Notes: generated from the letters alone by a model not told the origin. DNA of 64,000 nt from Hermetia illucens (GCF_905115235.1 NC_051852.1:139858027-139922026); one strand, 5' to 3'. Counted from the first letter of the stretch, positions 29,830 through 44,100 are shown. Numbers and translations: made by a program.

Positions 29830-30110
29830 CGCCTGTTCTTTGCTGTAAAAATGAGCGCGTAGCGAGTCGACTTGGCGACTTGCTATGCCGACACGTCAAC
29901 CATACCCCTACCTCCGATGTCACAAGACAAGTTCATGCGCTCCACGGCAGAGTTTGGATGATGCATACGGAATTTGGACATAGTAGCCTGTATCCTCTGC
30001 TGGACGTTTTCTAGATCGATTTGCGTCCACGACAATGTTCTGAATGCCTAGGCCAGTGATATGATTTCAGTATCAGGGCGTCGCAGGAATTCGGACCGCA
30101 GAGCAGATCA
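29830..30110 (-). mobile_element. LINE C-terminal fragment
   Basis: Minus-strand residues QRIQATMSKFRMHHPNSAVE, then ERMNLSCDIGGRGMVDVSA, match the segment after the RT in LINEs of the R2/R4-like type (HHPRSAVERL, then GGRGLIDI). The frame then breaks. Boundaries are approximate. Confidence 0.45.
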
Positions 30111-30299
30111 GCCAGCCAGCAGATCACCAACTCGAGCATGGGTTCCTGGCAGAATTCCCAGGTCTCTTGGTCATAGCTTGGATGTGGCATGCTGGTGATT
30201 ATATTTTTTTTGTTCTCTACGATTCTTTTTTTCGTTGAATTGAGTAACTTCAGCATGATTATTAAAAAAATATATATATCTTTTATTATGAATTATACA

Positions 30300-31389
30300 A
30301 CGTGCGTCCCATAAGTTTTAAGACTACGCTTCAAAAAAACGATACAATGGTACGATTTTAATGGAAGTTTTTTGATGAATCTTCCCCTTCCCACATGCCA
30401 AGCTTTTGCTCAATCCGATCACTTTAGCATTAGTAAGTGCATGTTACTATAATGTATGATGTTCTATTGTGTCATTAAAAATGGAAAAAATGTATAGCAA
30501 CGTGCCGCGATTAAATTTTGTCGTGAAGCCGAGTTTAGCCGTACCAAAACTTACGAAGTGATACGGAAAGTGTATGGTGAATCAGCTGTGTCTCGTGCAA
30601 CAACATTTCGTTGGTATGCCGTGTTTACCAATGTGTAGCCGATATATTGAAAGCCGATCGTCGATGTTCATGAAGCTTGATAGAGGATAAAAAAAAATTT
30701 GGAGAAGAGAAAAATGTGCATGAGTTAACTGCCGAACAAATGGAACAGCGCCCCGCTCACACAACAGGATCTATTCGAAATGGTCGCAAATGATCCAAAT
30801 TTTTGTGGATTCGGTAATAACGGGTGACGAGAGCTGGTGCTTGGCCTATGATCCGGAAACAAAGCGTCAAACAAAATTCGATTACAAAAGTTGAAAATGA
30901 AGAAAATGCTCATTCTTTTTTTCGATAGCAAAGGGATCATTCACCAAGAATTTGTTCCGAAGGATCAGACTGTCAACGCCGGTTTTATAAACAAGTTTTG
31001 AACCGTTTGTGAAAACGTATCGCACGTGTGAGGCCAAAATTATGAAAAGACCGTAACTTGTTCCTCCACCACGATAATGTAAGGCCGCATATAGCAACCG
31101 TTCGTCAACAGTTTCTGGCAAAAAAAAATATAACTCAGTTGAGCCATTCCCCCTACTTTGCCTTGCCAAAGTTGAAATCGGAGATGAAGGGTACCCATTA
31201 TGCAACGATTGAGGACATCTAAAAATCTGTGACGGTCTAGTTCAAAGTGTGTCCAATTTCCGAGTTTAGAAAAGCGATGGATAAGCTACAATAACGCGCC
31301 AATAAGTGTATTTGTGTTAACAGAGACGAATAAAAATTACCCCCTCAAATTGTTTTCGAAGCGTAGTCTCAAAACTTATGGGACGCAAC
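30300..31389 (+). mobile_element. mariner transposon, degenerate
   Basis: Terminal inverted repeats of about 30 bp start TGCGTCCCATAAGTTTT at 30303 and end with the complement at 31388. The transposase frame opens at 30481 (MEKMYSN). It reads through frame changes as GDESWCLAYDPETKRQTKF, with the first catalytic Asp near 30826. LLHHDNVRPHIA follows, with the second Asp near 31072, then ALPKLKSEMKGTHY. The segment that should carry SPDLAPCDFFLF is shortened, so the third catalytic residue is lost. Several frame breaks are present, so it is non-autonomous. Confidence 0.8.
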
Positions 31390-31900
31390 TATGTATCTGA
31401 TAACGCCGAATTGCAAGCATTATTGGCAAACGTAACGACAGCTTGCAGATACGTTGGGAGTTTAACAGCAAGCAATTTCGAAACGTCTGCGAGCCATGGC
31501 AAAAATTCGGAAGTGTGAAAAGTGGGTGCGGCATGAACTGACCGATAGCCAAATGGAGAACCGAAAAGTGACGTGCGAAGTCGAAAGTCGTTTGCGACAC
31601 GCTGGAAAAACTCAAGTGGGAGATGCTTAACCATGTGGCTTACTCACCACACCTGGCCCCATCGAATTACCACCTCTTTGCCTCGTTGGGCCACGCACTT
31701 TCTGAGAAGCGCTTCGACTCGTACGAAAATTTGCGGAAATGGCTCACTGAGTGGTTCACCTCCAAAAACAGTCAATTCTACTGGCGTGGTATTCACAAAT
31801 TACCAGAAAGGTGGAAAAAATGGGTAGAAAGCAATGAAAAATATTTCGAATAAAATAAATACTACGGTCCCCTTCACAAAAAAAAAACGGAAATTAATTA
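31390..31900 (+). mobile_element. Second mariner, internally deleted
   Basis: The plus strand gives AISKRLRAMAKIRKCEKW and VRHELTDSQ from the N-terminal half of a mariner transposase. It then jumps to HVAYSPHLAPSNYHLF, WFTSKNSQFYWRGIHKL and ERWKKWVESNEKYFE with a stop at 31851-31853. The third catalytic Asp of SPDLAPSDY is changed (SPHLAPSNY). The terminal A-rich GAAATTAATTAGG near 31888 resembles mariner ends. It abuts the mariner at 30300-31389; which inserted into which is unclear. Confidence 0.7.
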
Positions 31901-32190
31901 GGAGTACACCTGGTATTTCCACATTTTAGAAATTTACCCGGCAACCCCCCTTATGTCCATCCCAGAAGTACAAAATCGCATGGCATGGGTGTAAGGGATA
32001 ACATAATGCACAATTTGGTCAAGTTTGAAGAAAAACTCTTGTAGTTTGGAAAAATATGAATTAATATGTTGGATTTGTAGCTATATATGGATAGAAAAAT
32101 GTGTGTTGAAGTTTCTTACATTAAATGGTCCCAAAACCTTTATACCCGAAGCGCGAGCTCCGGTATTCCGACTTGTTTATTTTTATTTTC
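31901..32190 (+). repeat. Dispersed non-coding repeat end
   Basis: Ends in CCTTTATACCCGAAGCGCGA then CTCCGGTATTCCGACTTG, close to the end of the repeat at 46960-47008 (ACCTGAAGCGTCTAGCTTCC then GGTTTTCCGACTTG). Non-coding; the left border is uncertain. Confidence 0.4.
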
Positions 32191-35142
32191 AGGTTTAGCT
32201 CACGTGTTGTTATTTCGATATGTGCACGCGAATCCCTGTGCTTGTTTTCTTTTCGCGATCCGGTGCGGACCCACGTAGCTGACACGTGAGGGATCGAAGT
32301 GGTCAATGGACCCTCCGCACATTTCTCAGGCTGGCTAGCAAAGCAGCGTGCAAGCACTTGTCGACGGAGCGGCGCTTTGGTGGAGCTTCAATATTTGCGG
32401 GCGGACCCTCACCGTCAATTTCGCCATCTTCATCCCCCCTCTTGTTCGTTCCCGATCAATGCCTATGTTTTGAATTTGCCAAGGAATGGTTTCAGAATAT
32501 CTAACACCTTCGTAAGATTTTGACTGTGTCAGGTGGGAGCGAATTGGGAGTATCAGGGAAAAGATAAGTTTCTCAATGACACGCAATAGTTTACAGAATC
32601 TATGTGCAATGCTTGGTAAAATATCCTCATAAAACAAAGCAAAGATATGTTGTTGCAGAGATCAAACTCAAAGATGAGTTTTTTCTTGAGTCTTGCGTGG
32701 CTGTTATGGAATGGAGAGCTATTGTTCAATCGCCTAACAAAGTGGAGACTAAACAGTACCTTTGGAAAAAGGCATACCTTACGGCAAATGGCGTGGTATT
32801 CAGTGAAGAGGCCCTGCTTCTTTCTCTTCATGATATGATCACTTACATATCACTTTTGATTAAGGGAATGAGTTTTCAGTTAAAATGATACTTTATATCC
32901 AGCGAGCAAAATAGTTTTTCATTGCTCATTTTAACGGCAAGCGTAGGCCATTAAATTCTATAATATAAAAGACATAAAGTGGCCAAAATATCAATTTTCA
33001 TTTTGATAGTTTCCCCAGAAATACGATGAAAATAATGAAAGTTAAATATCGATCCCGTCATTGCATAATTAATTTTTAGTTCATGAGATATACACCTCAG
33101 AAGAATTTTAAACTTTCGTTGAAGCAACTTGCACCGTTGCTAACCCCTTTTCCAAAAATATATCACAAACAAAAATAATGCACTAAAAATAGCAGAGTTG
33201 TTTATCTGCACTTTTGCCGCAAGTCAGAGCAAAGAAAGCATTTTATTCAGTCCAAAGATTATATATCAATTTATACTGATTTTTGAAGTGGAAAACTTTT
33301 TGATACCGTGGAAAGCAGGCGAATGTTGACAGCAATGCACATACTTCTATTGCACTTGCGTTCCTTACATGTTACCGCTTCATTGTCTCATTAATTGAAC
33401 GTCGCTCAATAATTAGGAACGACACACAGTCGAGACGATAGACATACATTTCGTAATCAAAACGGTCAGAGACTGACACAATTCAAAGCCAATTTATGTA
33501 ACGATAGCATTTGACCCGGCCTTCCCCAACGTCCTACCATTCCGCACCCCATCCAAATACGAAACACGTCCGGCTATTTACTAACCTGCCTGCGAAATCC
33601 GTACAGCAATTGTATCAGCGCGTGTTCTCCCCAAATTCGGTGGTAGAAAGTAAAAATCTGTTGACCGCGACGGAACCGTTGCGCCAGAATATATTCGCAA
33701 TGATCGGCCCAGAGTCGCAAGGTTATATTGGAACGTTCTTTCAGGTTCTTTACAAAAGCATCCCGCATCCGATGCAGACATGCCGACAGCTGGTATGAAG
33801 GCGGTTTCAATCTCATCATTTGTCCGGCTGTGATTACGCTGCGATGTTGTTGTGATGGTTTTCAGAAACTTTGGATTTTTGATTTGTTGCCTTCGGTCTA
33901 GCTATGGAATAATTTCTCGAATGCGACGACCCGACTTGCCATGTTCACATCACCTCTTTGTTGTTTTGAATTTAATTTGGTAAAAAAAAACGGAGAGACG
34001 AAACGTATTCCAATAAATTTTTATCGTCTACTCCCCGACCTATCTCCGCACACTACTATCAGTCACACGGAAATTTTTTTGACATTCGGCGAATCATCTT
34101 CTTCAGTGTTTTTGCCTGATCGCGAGGAGGGGATGTTTATAAAGCGCTGCTCGGATGAGAAATGCTAGTAGGTGTGGAATGTAATTTTGTTGGTACCTAC
34201 GGAATGGTTGGAGAGGACTTTATTTAATGTTTTCGTTTCGCATGATGCTAAGCTTTATTTGTCTGTATCTTCATTTATTATCGCTCCTGTCGATAAAATT
34301 CCTTTTAATACACTTTTGGAAGTTTGAATTTGGGAAGACACATTGAACAACCTGTGCCCTAGGATTGGCCACGTTTCTCATGAGATATTAGTCACGTATG
34401 CAAATGAATGTTGCTCAAAGAAATCAATCCAATTTTCTTTCGTAAAGATTCATCTTTTCTAAATTCTATATTTTCCCCAAATTGCACGGAGTGCATTCAA
34501 CTGACACCCTCCAGGAGTCCCTTCCACACACTTTGACGACCACTGGTAGCGATGATAGCAAGGGCGCCGCATTTGTTTTCAACTTTTCAACTCATACTCG
34601 CGCGCTACCACCACATTTTCGGCTGCTCTGTGTGCCCATGTGCCGCATGCAACTGTCATTCTCGCGGTCATATGTCAATACATAGAAAATTGGAATTTCA
34701 ATGGTAATTTTTGGGAGTCGCACGGAAGGAAAAGAAGAAAAGTCTAATTGTCGGCCGGATCTCGAATCGGTTGGTGGTGATTTTGGTGTGAAAAGTTCCT
34801 ATATTTTTTTCTAACTCCCTCACCGATTCCCACGTACAGTCGCGAAACTCGGTTTAGCGTGGAAACGTATTTCGCTGCACCGACGTGAAACGAAAGATTT
34901 GCCAATTGGACGTTTTCAAGTTGATTGTTAGAAGCTGAGAACGGGGTGCAAGAGGCCGAGGAACCCAAGCGCGAATTGAAGGATAGAATTTTCGCAGGCT
35001 CGATTACGTTGGTCCCTTTTTATGCGGTTTAAGTCTAGATCGGAGGGAGTGCATACCGCCGCGATCGCGCAATTTTACAGTTTTTAACAGGATTGCGAAC
35101 AGTTCCCGTAGAACGGAACGCGAGGATCGAAAGGATCGAAAA
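32191..35142. other. Stretch upstream of PAIP1-like gene
   Basis: No gene recognised between about 32200 and 34500. The minus ORF 33574-33819 and plus ORF 33511-33798 overlap and carry no known motif. From about 34500 the sequence becomes more GC-rich and should hold the PAIP1-like promoter and 5' UTR. Confidence 0.4.
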
Positions 35143-38100
35143 ATGGATAATCCAGGGCGTGCAATTTGGGACAGGGACATGGAGTACTCGGACATGCGAA
35201 AACCACACGGAAGAGGAGGCGGCGGCGGCGGTGGAGGTAAGTGTTCGAATGTATCTCTGCGGGGCCATCATGAGTGATGTGGTGCTTTGTAATCGGAAAA
35301 ATATTCGCAAAATGCGAGCGCGCCCCCGGTAAGTTGCACTTGCAAATTTCCGAGTGTGGCTAACTGTTTATTTGGGGCAGTGTGGAAATTGCTTTCTCTT
35401 TGTGCGACCCGGACTAGCTGTTGTCCTTCCTTCACAGCTAGTTGCGGGCGAACGGCCGATCACGACCCGTGCATTTGCGTTGCGCTTTTGTGCGGGACGA
35501 AATACTGCGGAAAGCGTGCTGGGAATGGAGAGCGCAGAAAGGGTTAGAACCGGTTTACTTTCACAATTTAGACGATGCTCGATATCAAGATGAGGCTCGT
35601 TTTTCGATCGCTTCAATTTTGTATCTCATTCTGGCCCCTGTGGCCCGCTTGGGCTCACTATCTGTAGGCAGATGTTGTGTACCTTTCAACAAGGCGAACC
35701 TGAAGCTTATAATCATCGCGGATCGACCTAGAACGGCCCCGAAAATGTAAGGACCTAGTGGAGGCTTTGTTCCTTGTGTCTTCTGGCAGATAAAATGTAT
35801 TTTCCTTCCATAACAGACTTAATATATTTTCTGGGGAATGTTTTGAAAAAAAATTTGACAATTCAATGGGAAGTTGTCATAATTTGCGTGGATTAAATAA
35901 TGGTTCTTGAATTCATTCAAGTTCTCAAATGCTCCTGTATAGATTTTTCGGGGTTAAAGATCTGGTTACTACGATGCTGATAATGACAATGGAAGGAGGC
36001 GGGTTGGTTAAAATATTGAATGCGATTTAACGCCCCTTATGGTCCCAATAAACTGTAATTTCTTGAAAAGTGGACAAGCCATCTATGTGAAGTGAGGGGA
36101 AAGTGAACCTCATCAAAATAAATGAGTCTGACCCTAACTTAACGAAAGTAGGCAAAATGCCGAATAAATATAAATCTAGAAGTGAAAGCAAATGCGATTG
36201 ATTACTTCCGTTCGACGGGCAGTATTGTGGCTACTTGCGTTTGCCGGATATGAAGCGAAATTTCGTTGTTTACTGAGAGGCCCTTGAGAGCTCAACCAAA
36301 TAAACAGGGTTTACCACTAAGAACGCCTCCTTTTATGGTTTGGTGAAAATCTTTTTAAAATCGGTTTACTGTCTGTCACATACATTTTTCTCGGAAACAT
36401 GCCGTTTGGACTGGATAAGTGGAAAGGTGAGAACCGTGGACGCTCACGCATACGCTAACTCACATCATTCTACGCCAAATTTAAGAGGATCATCCCGTGT
36501 GAAAGCCGTTTTTTAAGGTGTTGTGTAAAACAAAACGATTCACTGTCTGTTTGTCTGTCACACGCACTTTTCTGCAAAACGGCTAAACCGATCCGAACGA
36601 GATTAGGTGGATAAATAGGACCTAGAAATCCCACGCAGCGAGTAACATGAATTTAGGTGGAGTTTAAAGGAGGCTCCCCATGCGTGGAAAGGGTGGATTT
36701 TTAAAAATTACTGGATATTGTTGTACTTTCCGAAATTGACATTAGTTTTGGCGTGAATTGCAAAGTGCGCGAGCACGGAGTTAAAGTGAGACAGGACTCA
36801 TTTTCGGACACTACCCAACCCAAAAATTCGAAAAAAATTCATTTGTGTGCACTTAGATGAAATCTAGGCCTCAAATAAACTTACTAATAGTATATTACCA
36901 ACTTTGAGAAATTGACTGAAAACCCCCTTTTAGAGTCATCCTATGAGTACTAAATTTTGCACCGACATAGAGGACGGTCTCTTGCATGCACACGCCACAT
37001 CTTATGGAAATTCGACTATTAGTGTCAAAGTTATAGCAGTTCAAACTTATCGATTTCCTGCGAATTTACCGAATCCTAAGCCATACAAATAATCAGAGTG
37101 AAATTATGCGGTGTTTCCAACGATTAATTAATTGAAATAATAAAACTTGTTGTTTCTTTTTCGTTGGTGTGGGTATTTATTCATGCAAATACCGATATTT
37201 CGGGAACCACTTGTTCCCTTCATCAGTGCATGCAGATGAGCAAACTTGTTTGCACTGATGAAGGGAACAAGTGGTTCCCGAAATATTGGTATTTGCAAGA
37301 ATAAATACCCACACCAACGAAAAAGAAACAACAAGTTTTATTATTTCAATTCATACAAATAAGACGCTGATCTCATAATTAACGAGAATAATAAAATAAA
37401 AAATATTAACAAATTTAAAAAAGCTCTCGAGCGTTACTTCGTAAATATTAGGTTAAAATTTCCAAAGGATTTGTACTGTAATTTTAGGAGTTATGACGGG
37501 TACCGGATTTAAAAACGTGAGTTGGGGGAGAAGCAAGCAAGTGTTATCGACATAGCTTACACTGAATTATCGTTGCTAGGTCTTCAAAGGATGTTGCTAT
37601 TATCCATTGTATCTAAACTATCCGATACCGACTGCGGTATCTCAGAACTCCTAATCGATGGCTCCAGTAAACTTAGGCAGGACCCCAAAAACAAAATATC
37701 AACTACAATGAAAATCTTACAGAACAAGTTACAATTACTAGAAAATACCATTAAGAATCTCATCCCAAGGAATCCGACAACCCCACGATTACATAGCCTG
37801 CCAAAAATCAATAAATAAAACGTCCCACTCGGACCGATTGTAAGCGCCATCGTCTCTCCAATATATAAACTGGCACGCTATTTAACAGAACGATTAACAC
37901 CATTCAGTGGCATACCGACACACAAAATAAAAAGTTCAACGATTCAACCAACGGATATACTAGTCAGTTTTGATGTCAAATCCTTATTTACGAAGGTGCC
38001 CACCCCGGAAACCACGGAGATTATCAAAAAGATATCCAACTTCCTGGTACTCTCAACCCCCTCTAGGACATTGGCTTACCAGTACGTGCTTCTCGATCAA

Positions 38101-41100
38101 CCACGAATTCTATGAACAAATATTCCGAACTGCTATGGGATCCCCCATCTCATTGCAAATATCTTCTTGGAACACTTTGAGTCCACAGCGCTAAGCAAGG
38201 CCACACACAAATCTGTACATGGACATGAGAAACTTCATGGATTCTTGGTATATACGTAAATAAATATCAGATTTTGCATGGAGAAAACACAAAATCCGCA
38301 CCATCTCGAAGCCCTCAACCAAAATAGGGTAAATGCTAAAAACCCCGAAGGACAAAAAGCTGCCACTTCACAAAACAGGGGTGCTCCTGCGGAAAAGTCT
38401 ATATAGGGGAGACCGGTAAGATGATACAACAACAGATTAAGGAGCACGAAAGCAATGTAAAATACAGCCACTTCAAAGAGTCAGCTCTACTGGAGCACAA
38501 ATTGGTATCGAGCAATCAATTGTCCTTCGACAGGGGCGAGGTACTGTCAAAAACTGCCTCACATTACCCCCGAAAACAGCATGAGGCCATTGAAATAAAA
38601 AAACACCCAAACAATATCAACAGGGGCCAGAATTATTCCATAAATTCATTATGAGATATTATAAGTTAATTAACTAGAAAACGCATCGCATATAGGCTTA
38701 GACGCACAGACGCTGAGCATCGGTCTCAGGTCTACCCCGAAGACATGAATCGGACTGCTCACGAAACGTTGGAATTAGAAACAAAATACGTGGCCGAAAA
38801 TCCAGAAAATTACAAATCGCAAGCCTTAAATCTAAATTACTACTTGCCATTCTTTTGGCATCTGATTGATGAATACAATGAGCCTATAACTTCTAATCGC
38901 CAACACATTTGAAATTAGAAAATATGTTTCTATTTCGTACTAAACATTTTTTATCCTCGATTCTAGTTAAGGTTTTGAATATTAATAAAAAGTATAATAA
39001 CTAGATGTTATCCCCTTAATGTTATCATTCCAAAGAACAACAAACATTCCTATCGCTTGGCGGATTCAGATTTCATAATATACTCTGCCAGTCATTAATA
39101 AGAATATGGGCTTCCCCGATTCCACGGCGTTGAGATGTGTTTAGATTTGACGACGGCTTCATCGATAAACAACTGTTAATATCATGTTTGTTGATGTTTA
39201 TAAGTTTGTTTCGCATCGAAGATTTGATCAAATACCACGTTGATGTGTAGATGATTCAGTATTTTGAAACAGCGGTTGTTGTCCTGTGATTTTTAGGGGG
39301 AACTACTTATATTTTTATGCAGCACTCCAAATGCTAAGTAATTAGCAGTAGAAAAAGTTAGATAAGAAAACACTTCGTGTTTTGGTTATTGTTTGCTTGA
39401 AAGTAGGTAATAGTGGCAAGCGTGATAATGAGCCAAACCTGGGTTTTCCTGAAAGCTCTTTTCAGATCGATTCATTGTCTAATTTTTACAATTTCACAAA
39501 TACCTACTGAAAGTTCACAACTCCCAAAGGGCAGCTGCGGGATGAAAGAAATTTCTTTTGTATTTGGATTTCTGCTTGCCTTTTGAGTGAAACAGATTCA
39601 TCGCTGACGGACTACTTCCTGTCCCCATTTCACTTTGGCATTGCTACGAAAATTCATCACGCTCTAAGTTCGTCACATATTTCGCCATTTCCTGTAGCTT
39701 CGGTAATGATAACCTTGGGAGAGCAACCGATGGGAAATGACCTAAAGGTCGACTGAATTGAAGTGAAGATGGTTAGATACGTTAGACGGTGATTTGAAAA
39801 TTCTCAATTTATTTCGGATCAAGCTTACTTACGACTGAAGCAAGTGGCGAAACCCCGCCAACCAACTCGCTAAAGGCTAAACGGGTAACCTGGATTGAGC
39901 GTTGTGCAAAGTCGCTTCCAAACCAATGCAGACATTGTAAATCTGTTTTCTCAGCAATAGACCAATAAGGTGCTAATATGGTAAACTCTAAATTCTAGTT
40001 CATAATAATGATGTAGGAAATAGTCATTTATACCTTGATCAGTATAAATTCTAATGCAAAAACAATCCCTTTCCTTGGAACTTGGCATCAGCGACACTCT
40101 AGACGGCCAACCCCCAGATCATGCTAATTGCCCACTAGCGATAATAGTGCGGGCTTTTCAGCTGGTGACTTATAAACCAATGCCTCAATTCAAACTGCCC
40201 TGTCAACCAACCACAGAGTAACAAACAATATAACCGACCGCACGGCTCGTCACTTACCGAAGCAATTCAACAAGTCTATGATGAACTCATGTCGACACGC
40301 ACGTCTAACTTCTATAACTTAAAATGCCATCCAGAGAATAGCCTCCAAGACACCCAAGGAAAGGAAACACTACGGCGGAGACTTATTTCGCAGTAGACAC
40401 TCCCAGTAGTACTGCTTTTTGAGAAGCGAAATCCACCAGTTCGACACCTTAATAATAATCATGACCGCTTTTCCAGTATCAAGCTTAACGTAAACATGTC
40501 AGGGTAGCTCAGATAACGACTCGTAACGACATCCTTCCAAAAAACACACTCCTTCTCGAAAATGGAAACATCCTTGCCAATCATTTCATGAAGGTACATT
40601 ACTTTATTCTACACTTGCTCGACTAACGCTAAAGTAAATACATCAATGACATTATTCAATCCTCACTGCGCTATACCGAAATCACTATAATAGTCAGCAT
40701 CCCCTGTTCCTGAACAGACTCACTGGTCCAAACCCGCAAATCATTTTCGTCAAACAGTCTTTAAGAATTCTCCTGTATTAATCAGTTCCTCCCCATTCAC
40801 ATTATTTAACCACTTTTCGTTGAATACCGCCTTCCCTACGAGTAGGGGATACGCTCAGGTCACACTAATTTCTAACAAGGATGAAAATCTTCTCCTTCCG
40901 GATAGCTACAAGCCTATCCTCATCTTTCAACTTCCGATTAAGGTTTCGAGTCGATCATCAAGTCAATGCTAAATGTGCATTGCAATAGCAATAACATTAT
41001 TCCACACTTCCAATTAGTCAGCCGATCAGGTCAATCGATTGAACATGCCATCATAGTACTGAAAACCGACGTTTCAGTTATATTATTCTATCTCCTTATC

Positions 41101-44100
41101 ATAAGGAATGCTTCCACCTCGGTATAGCCATGAGTTTCGCGGCGGTCTCGGTGTAGTGTCCGGGTTCGAATCCTAGCAGCGGTCATGGACGTATAGTACG
41201 ATGGGCCTACTCCTAGCTCCTTTTGTTTTTTAGAAAAAAATGTTCAAAAGCAAGTCTTCTCCTCCTCACATCAATTAAACTGAAATTACACGAAGTTTCT
41301 TCACAATCCTTTCTCATTTTTGTAAGTGGAATCCTGGAATACATTTCCATTCCCATTCCAATGACGATTCTATAATATACCTATGACTTCATCGCTGCAC
41401 CAAGCCAAGGAACATACTACGCAACCAGGTTCATTTAAATTCATATTTAGATGATTCTACTAATACTTCATACAGTCGAAACTAGTCCCTCAATCAGCAA
41501 AAATGCCCAACAATTGTCCATAGAGGAAACATCAAGATGACACTGAACCTCTGCTTCAATAAGCCCACTTCATCAAAGGTCAATGTTTTCTGCTGTAAGA
41601 AGTTAATTTATCTTTGGTATTGATCTCCCCTCATCACATGGAGAGGATCCATCTCCAGGAAAGGTAGATCCTTCGCTACTGTATCGGCATATTCAAAAAC
41701 GATATTACTACGAAGTACAAATTCAACTACATTTTTGACGAAAGCTCCGGAACACCACGCATTGATACCCTGTGGCTAAAGTTCTTTGTCTTACCGCCAT
41801 CCCACCCATTTAGTTATCAAATAGTTGAAATCAGCGGGGGAAGTTTACTCCGCTCTAACCCATTCCCACAATTTTCAGTCCATATAGAAGTGATAATCGC
41901 CTTTTCGACAGAGAAAGTAGCCTAGTCCTTTGCACAGATTTTCATTCCCATGCCCAGAACTTTTTTTTACCCAAACAAATCGGCCTACCCCGTCCCTTTC
42001 ATCCCTCTTCCAACTCGTCTCCTCTGTTAACACACAAAACAGCGATTGGAGATTTTTAGTCATCCTCTCTCCGAATGCCGCACAACACCGATTAACACAT
42101 GTGAAATATTAAATTTCTAGATGTATAACCTTAGAATAAGTTAGTGGCGCTAAATATTAATTTTCCAATATGGCAAAGAAATTCCGTAGCTTACATAACG
42201 ACGAAATCTATGAGCGATATCACGAGCGTCTGGTTGTGGATAAAATCCGGCTCAACGGGTTGCGGTGGGTGGGTGACCTAATCCGTATGAATGACAAAGA
42301 TCCAGCCCAGAAAGTTTAAGGGCAATATCTATTGTAGAAAAAGAAGATGAGGCAGACCCTGCCTGGGAAGGAACAATGGCGTAGGTCAGGACGTCAGACA
42401 GCTTTTAGGGATATTGAATTGGTGGATATCTGGAGTTTGTTACTAACGCAGGCCTAGACCAGATACCGGTTGTTGCGCCGTTGCTGACGACGATGAAAGA
42501 AACTCGGCGCAGCATTCCGGCAACCAGAAAAGAGTTAGAAGAGCAGACTGTGACGGTGGAAGGGCAATTGTATGTTGCTGTAATAGCAGAGTTAAGTTAA
42601 GAAATTTATGAACAATATTTTTATGATTTCCAAAGGTAATGGTGTTTTTAAATTTCAAATACGTCCTTCTCGAAACCATTTCAAAAGGGACGAAGAGCTT
42701 TTATTCGATCAACTCTGCCATGCTATTAACATAGTATGCTGGTCCCAAGCCCAGGTAAAGGAGGAGGGTTTGAGGCAACGTACTCTGTACTATCCTCAGT
42801 AAAACAAAAATAAAATGCTGACATTAGGGAAAGATATAAATAGAGTACAGTTGGAGTTATTCTACTACGCTAAATCCTACCTGATCTCTCTTGGTGACAG
42901 GCCCCGCGACAGGTCGACCAAGAAAATGCATAGAATGTCGTTATAAACATGATGATCGGATTGAGTCACAAGCCTCGGAGAAATGCTAGGGCGTCCACCT
43001 CAGTCGACGCGGCAGGACGGGCCCGGTCCTGTCGAGAAATGGGCAAGGGTTCTTGACGCATGGACGGCGTCAGGACGTAAGCAAGTTAGTCCGCACACAA
43101 CGAACAAAACAAATACGTGTCTGCACGCTAAATGTTGGTACCCTAACTGGAAAGACGGAGGAACTCGCAAGAGCCCTTCGGAAAAGGTGCATTGACATCT
43201 GCGCTCTGCAAGAAACCCGATGGTCTGGTGCCACAAGCTGCGACATTGAACGCGAACGCGGTAAAAATGGCTACAAACTTCTCTATTTTGGTAACCCACA
43301 CACTCAATATGGTGTTGGCATTGCCATCTCAGAGGGTTTCCGTGATGCCATTAAAGAAGTCGAACGATTTGATGATCGGCTGATGAAGCTCACCATTATA
43401 TCAGCTGATCGCACTATTCACTTCTTCACTGCGTATGCACCACAACCAGGTCGACCTGATGCCGAGAAAGATGCCTTCTGGCAACTTCTCGATGAAAAGA
43501 CTTGTCACGTGCCTGCTGACGATTACATAATCATTGCCGGCGACCTTAATGATCATGTGGGTGAAAAGGCAGACGGTAACAGGTGCCATGGGGGAAAGGG
43601 GTTCGGAGCGCGCAATGAAGGTGGCGAGCGTATAATCGATTTTGCGGACACCCATGACCTTGTACTTATGAATACATGGTTCATCAAACGATTGTCTCAC
43701 CTTCCCACATTTTATAGTGGGAACAATAAAACGCAAATCGACTATATTCTCATAAGACGCCAACATTTTACCACTGTCACTGATTGCAAAGTCGTTCCCT
43801 ATGAGACCATCGCACCTCAACATCGGCAGTTGATTGCCGTCCTGCGAATTAAGCCACCGATAAAACAGCGTGAGGAACGCACTGGCCCGCCGCGCATTAA
43901 ATGGTGACGGTTTGGTGAGGAGAAAGAAGAAACGGTCTCACTCATACGATTGCCAACCATTACGAATGTGGAAGAATCATGGAACCAAATGAAAGACACG
44001 ATCCACAAAGCGGCCTCTGCAACCCTCGGGGTCACCAAGCCCGGTAAGCGGTACATCAACCGAGATACTTGGCTTTGGAATGATGATGTTGAAATGAAGG

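Larger units (their letters stand above)
37130..37351. repeat. Near-perfect palindrome with two head-to-head hammerheads (copy A)
   Basis: A 222-bp element whose arms (outer end ATTGAAATAATAAAACTTGT, then TCGTTGGTGTGGGTATTTAT) are nearly perfect complements around a 15-base centre (37234-37248). Each arm holds a complete hammerhead-like fold transcribed outward from the centre. Relatives are at 14498, 17850, 8436, 722 and, as one arm only, 53863. It lies about 160 bp upstream of a Penelope-like remnant. No clear target duplication was seen. Confidence 0.85.

Noticed and set aside
33511-33819. Overlapping ORFs on both strands near 33.6 kb
   Set aside because: No recognisable domain, no splice-consistent partners and no promoter context; they may be part of an old element I cannot name.
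37130-37351. Reading the palindrome as a microRNA precursor or a terminator
   Set aside because: The arms are too long and too perfect for an insect microRNA, and the hammerhead parts explain the inner conserved sequence better.
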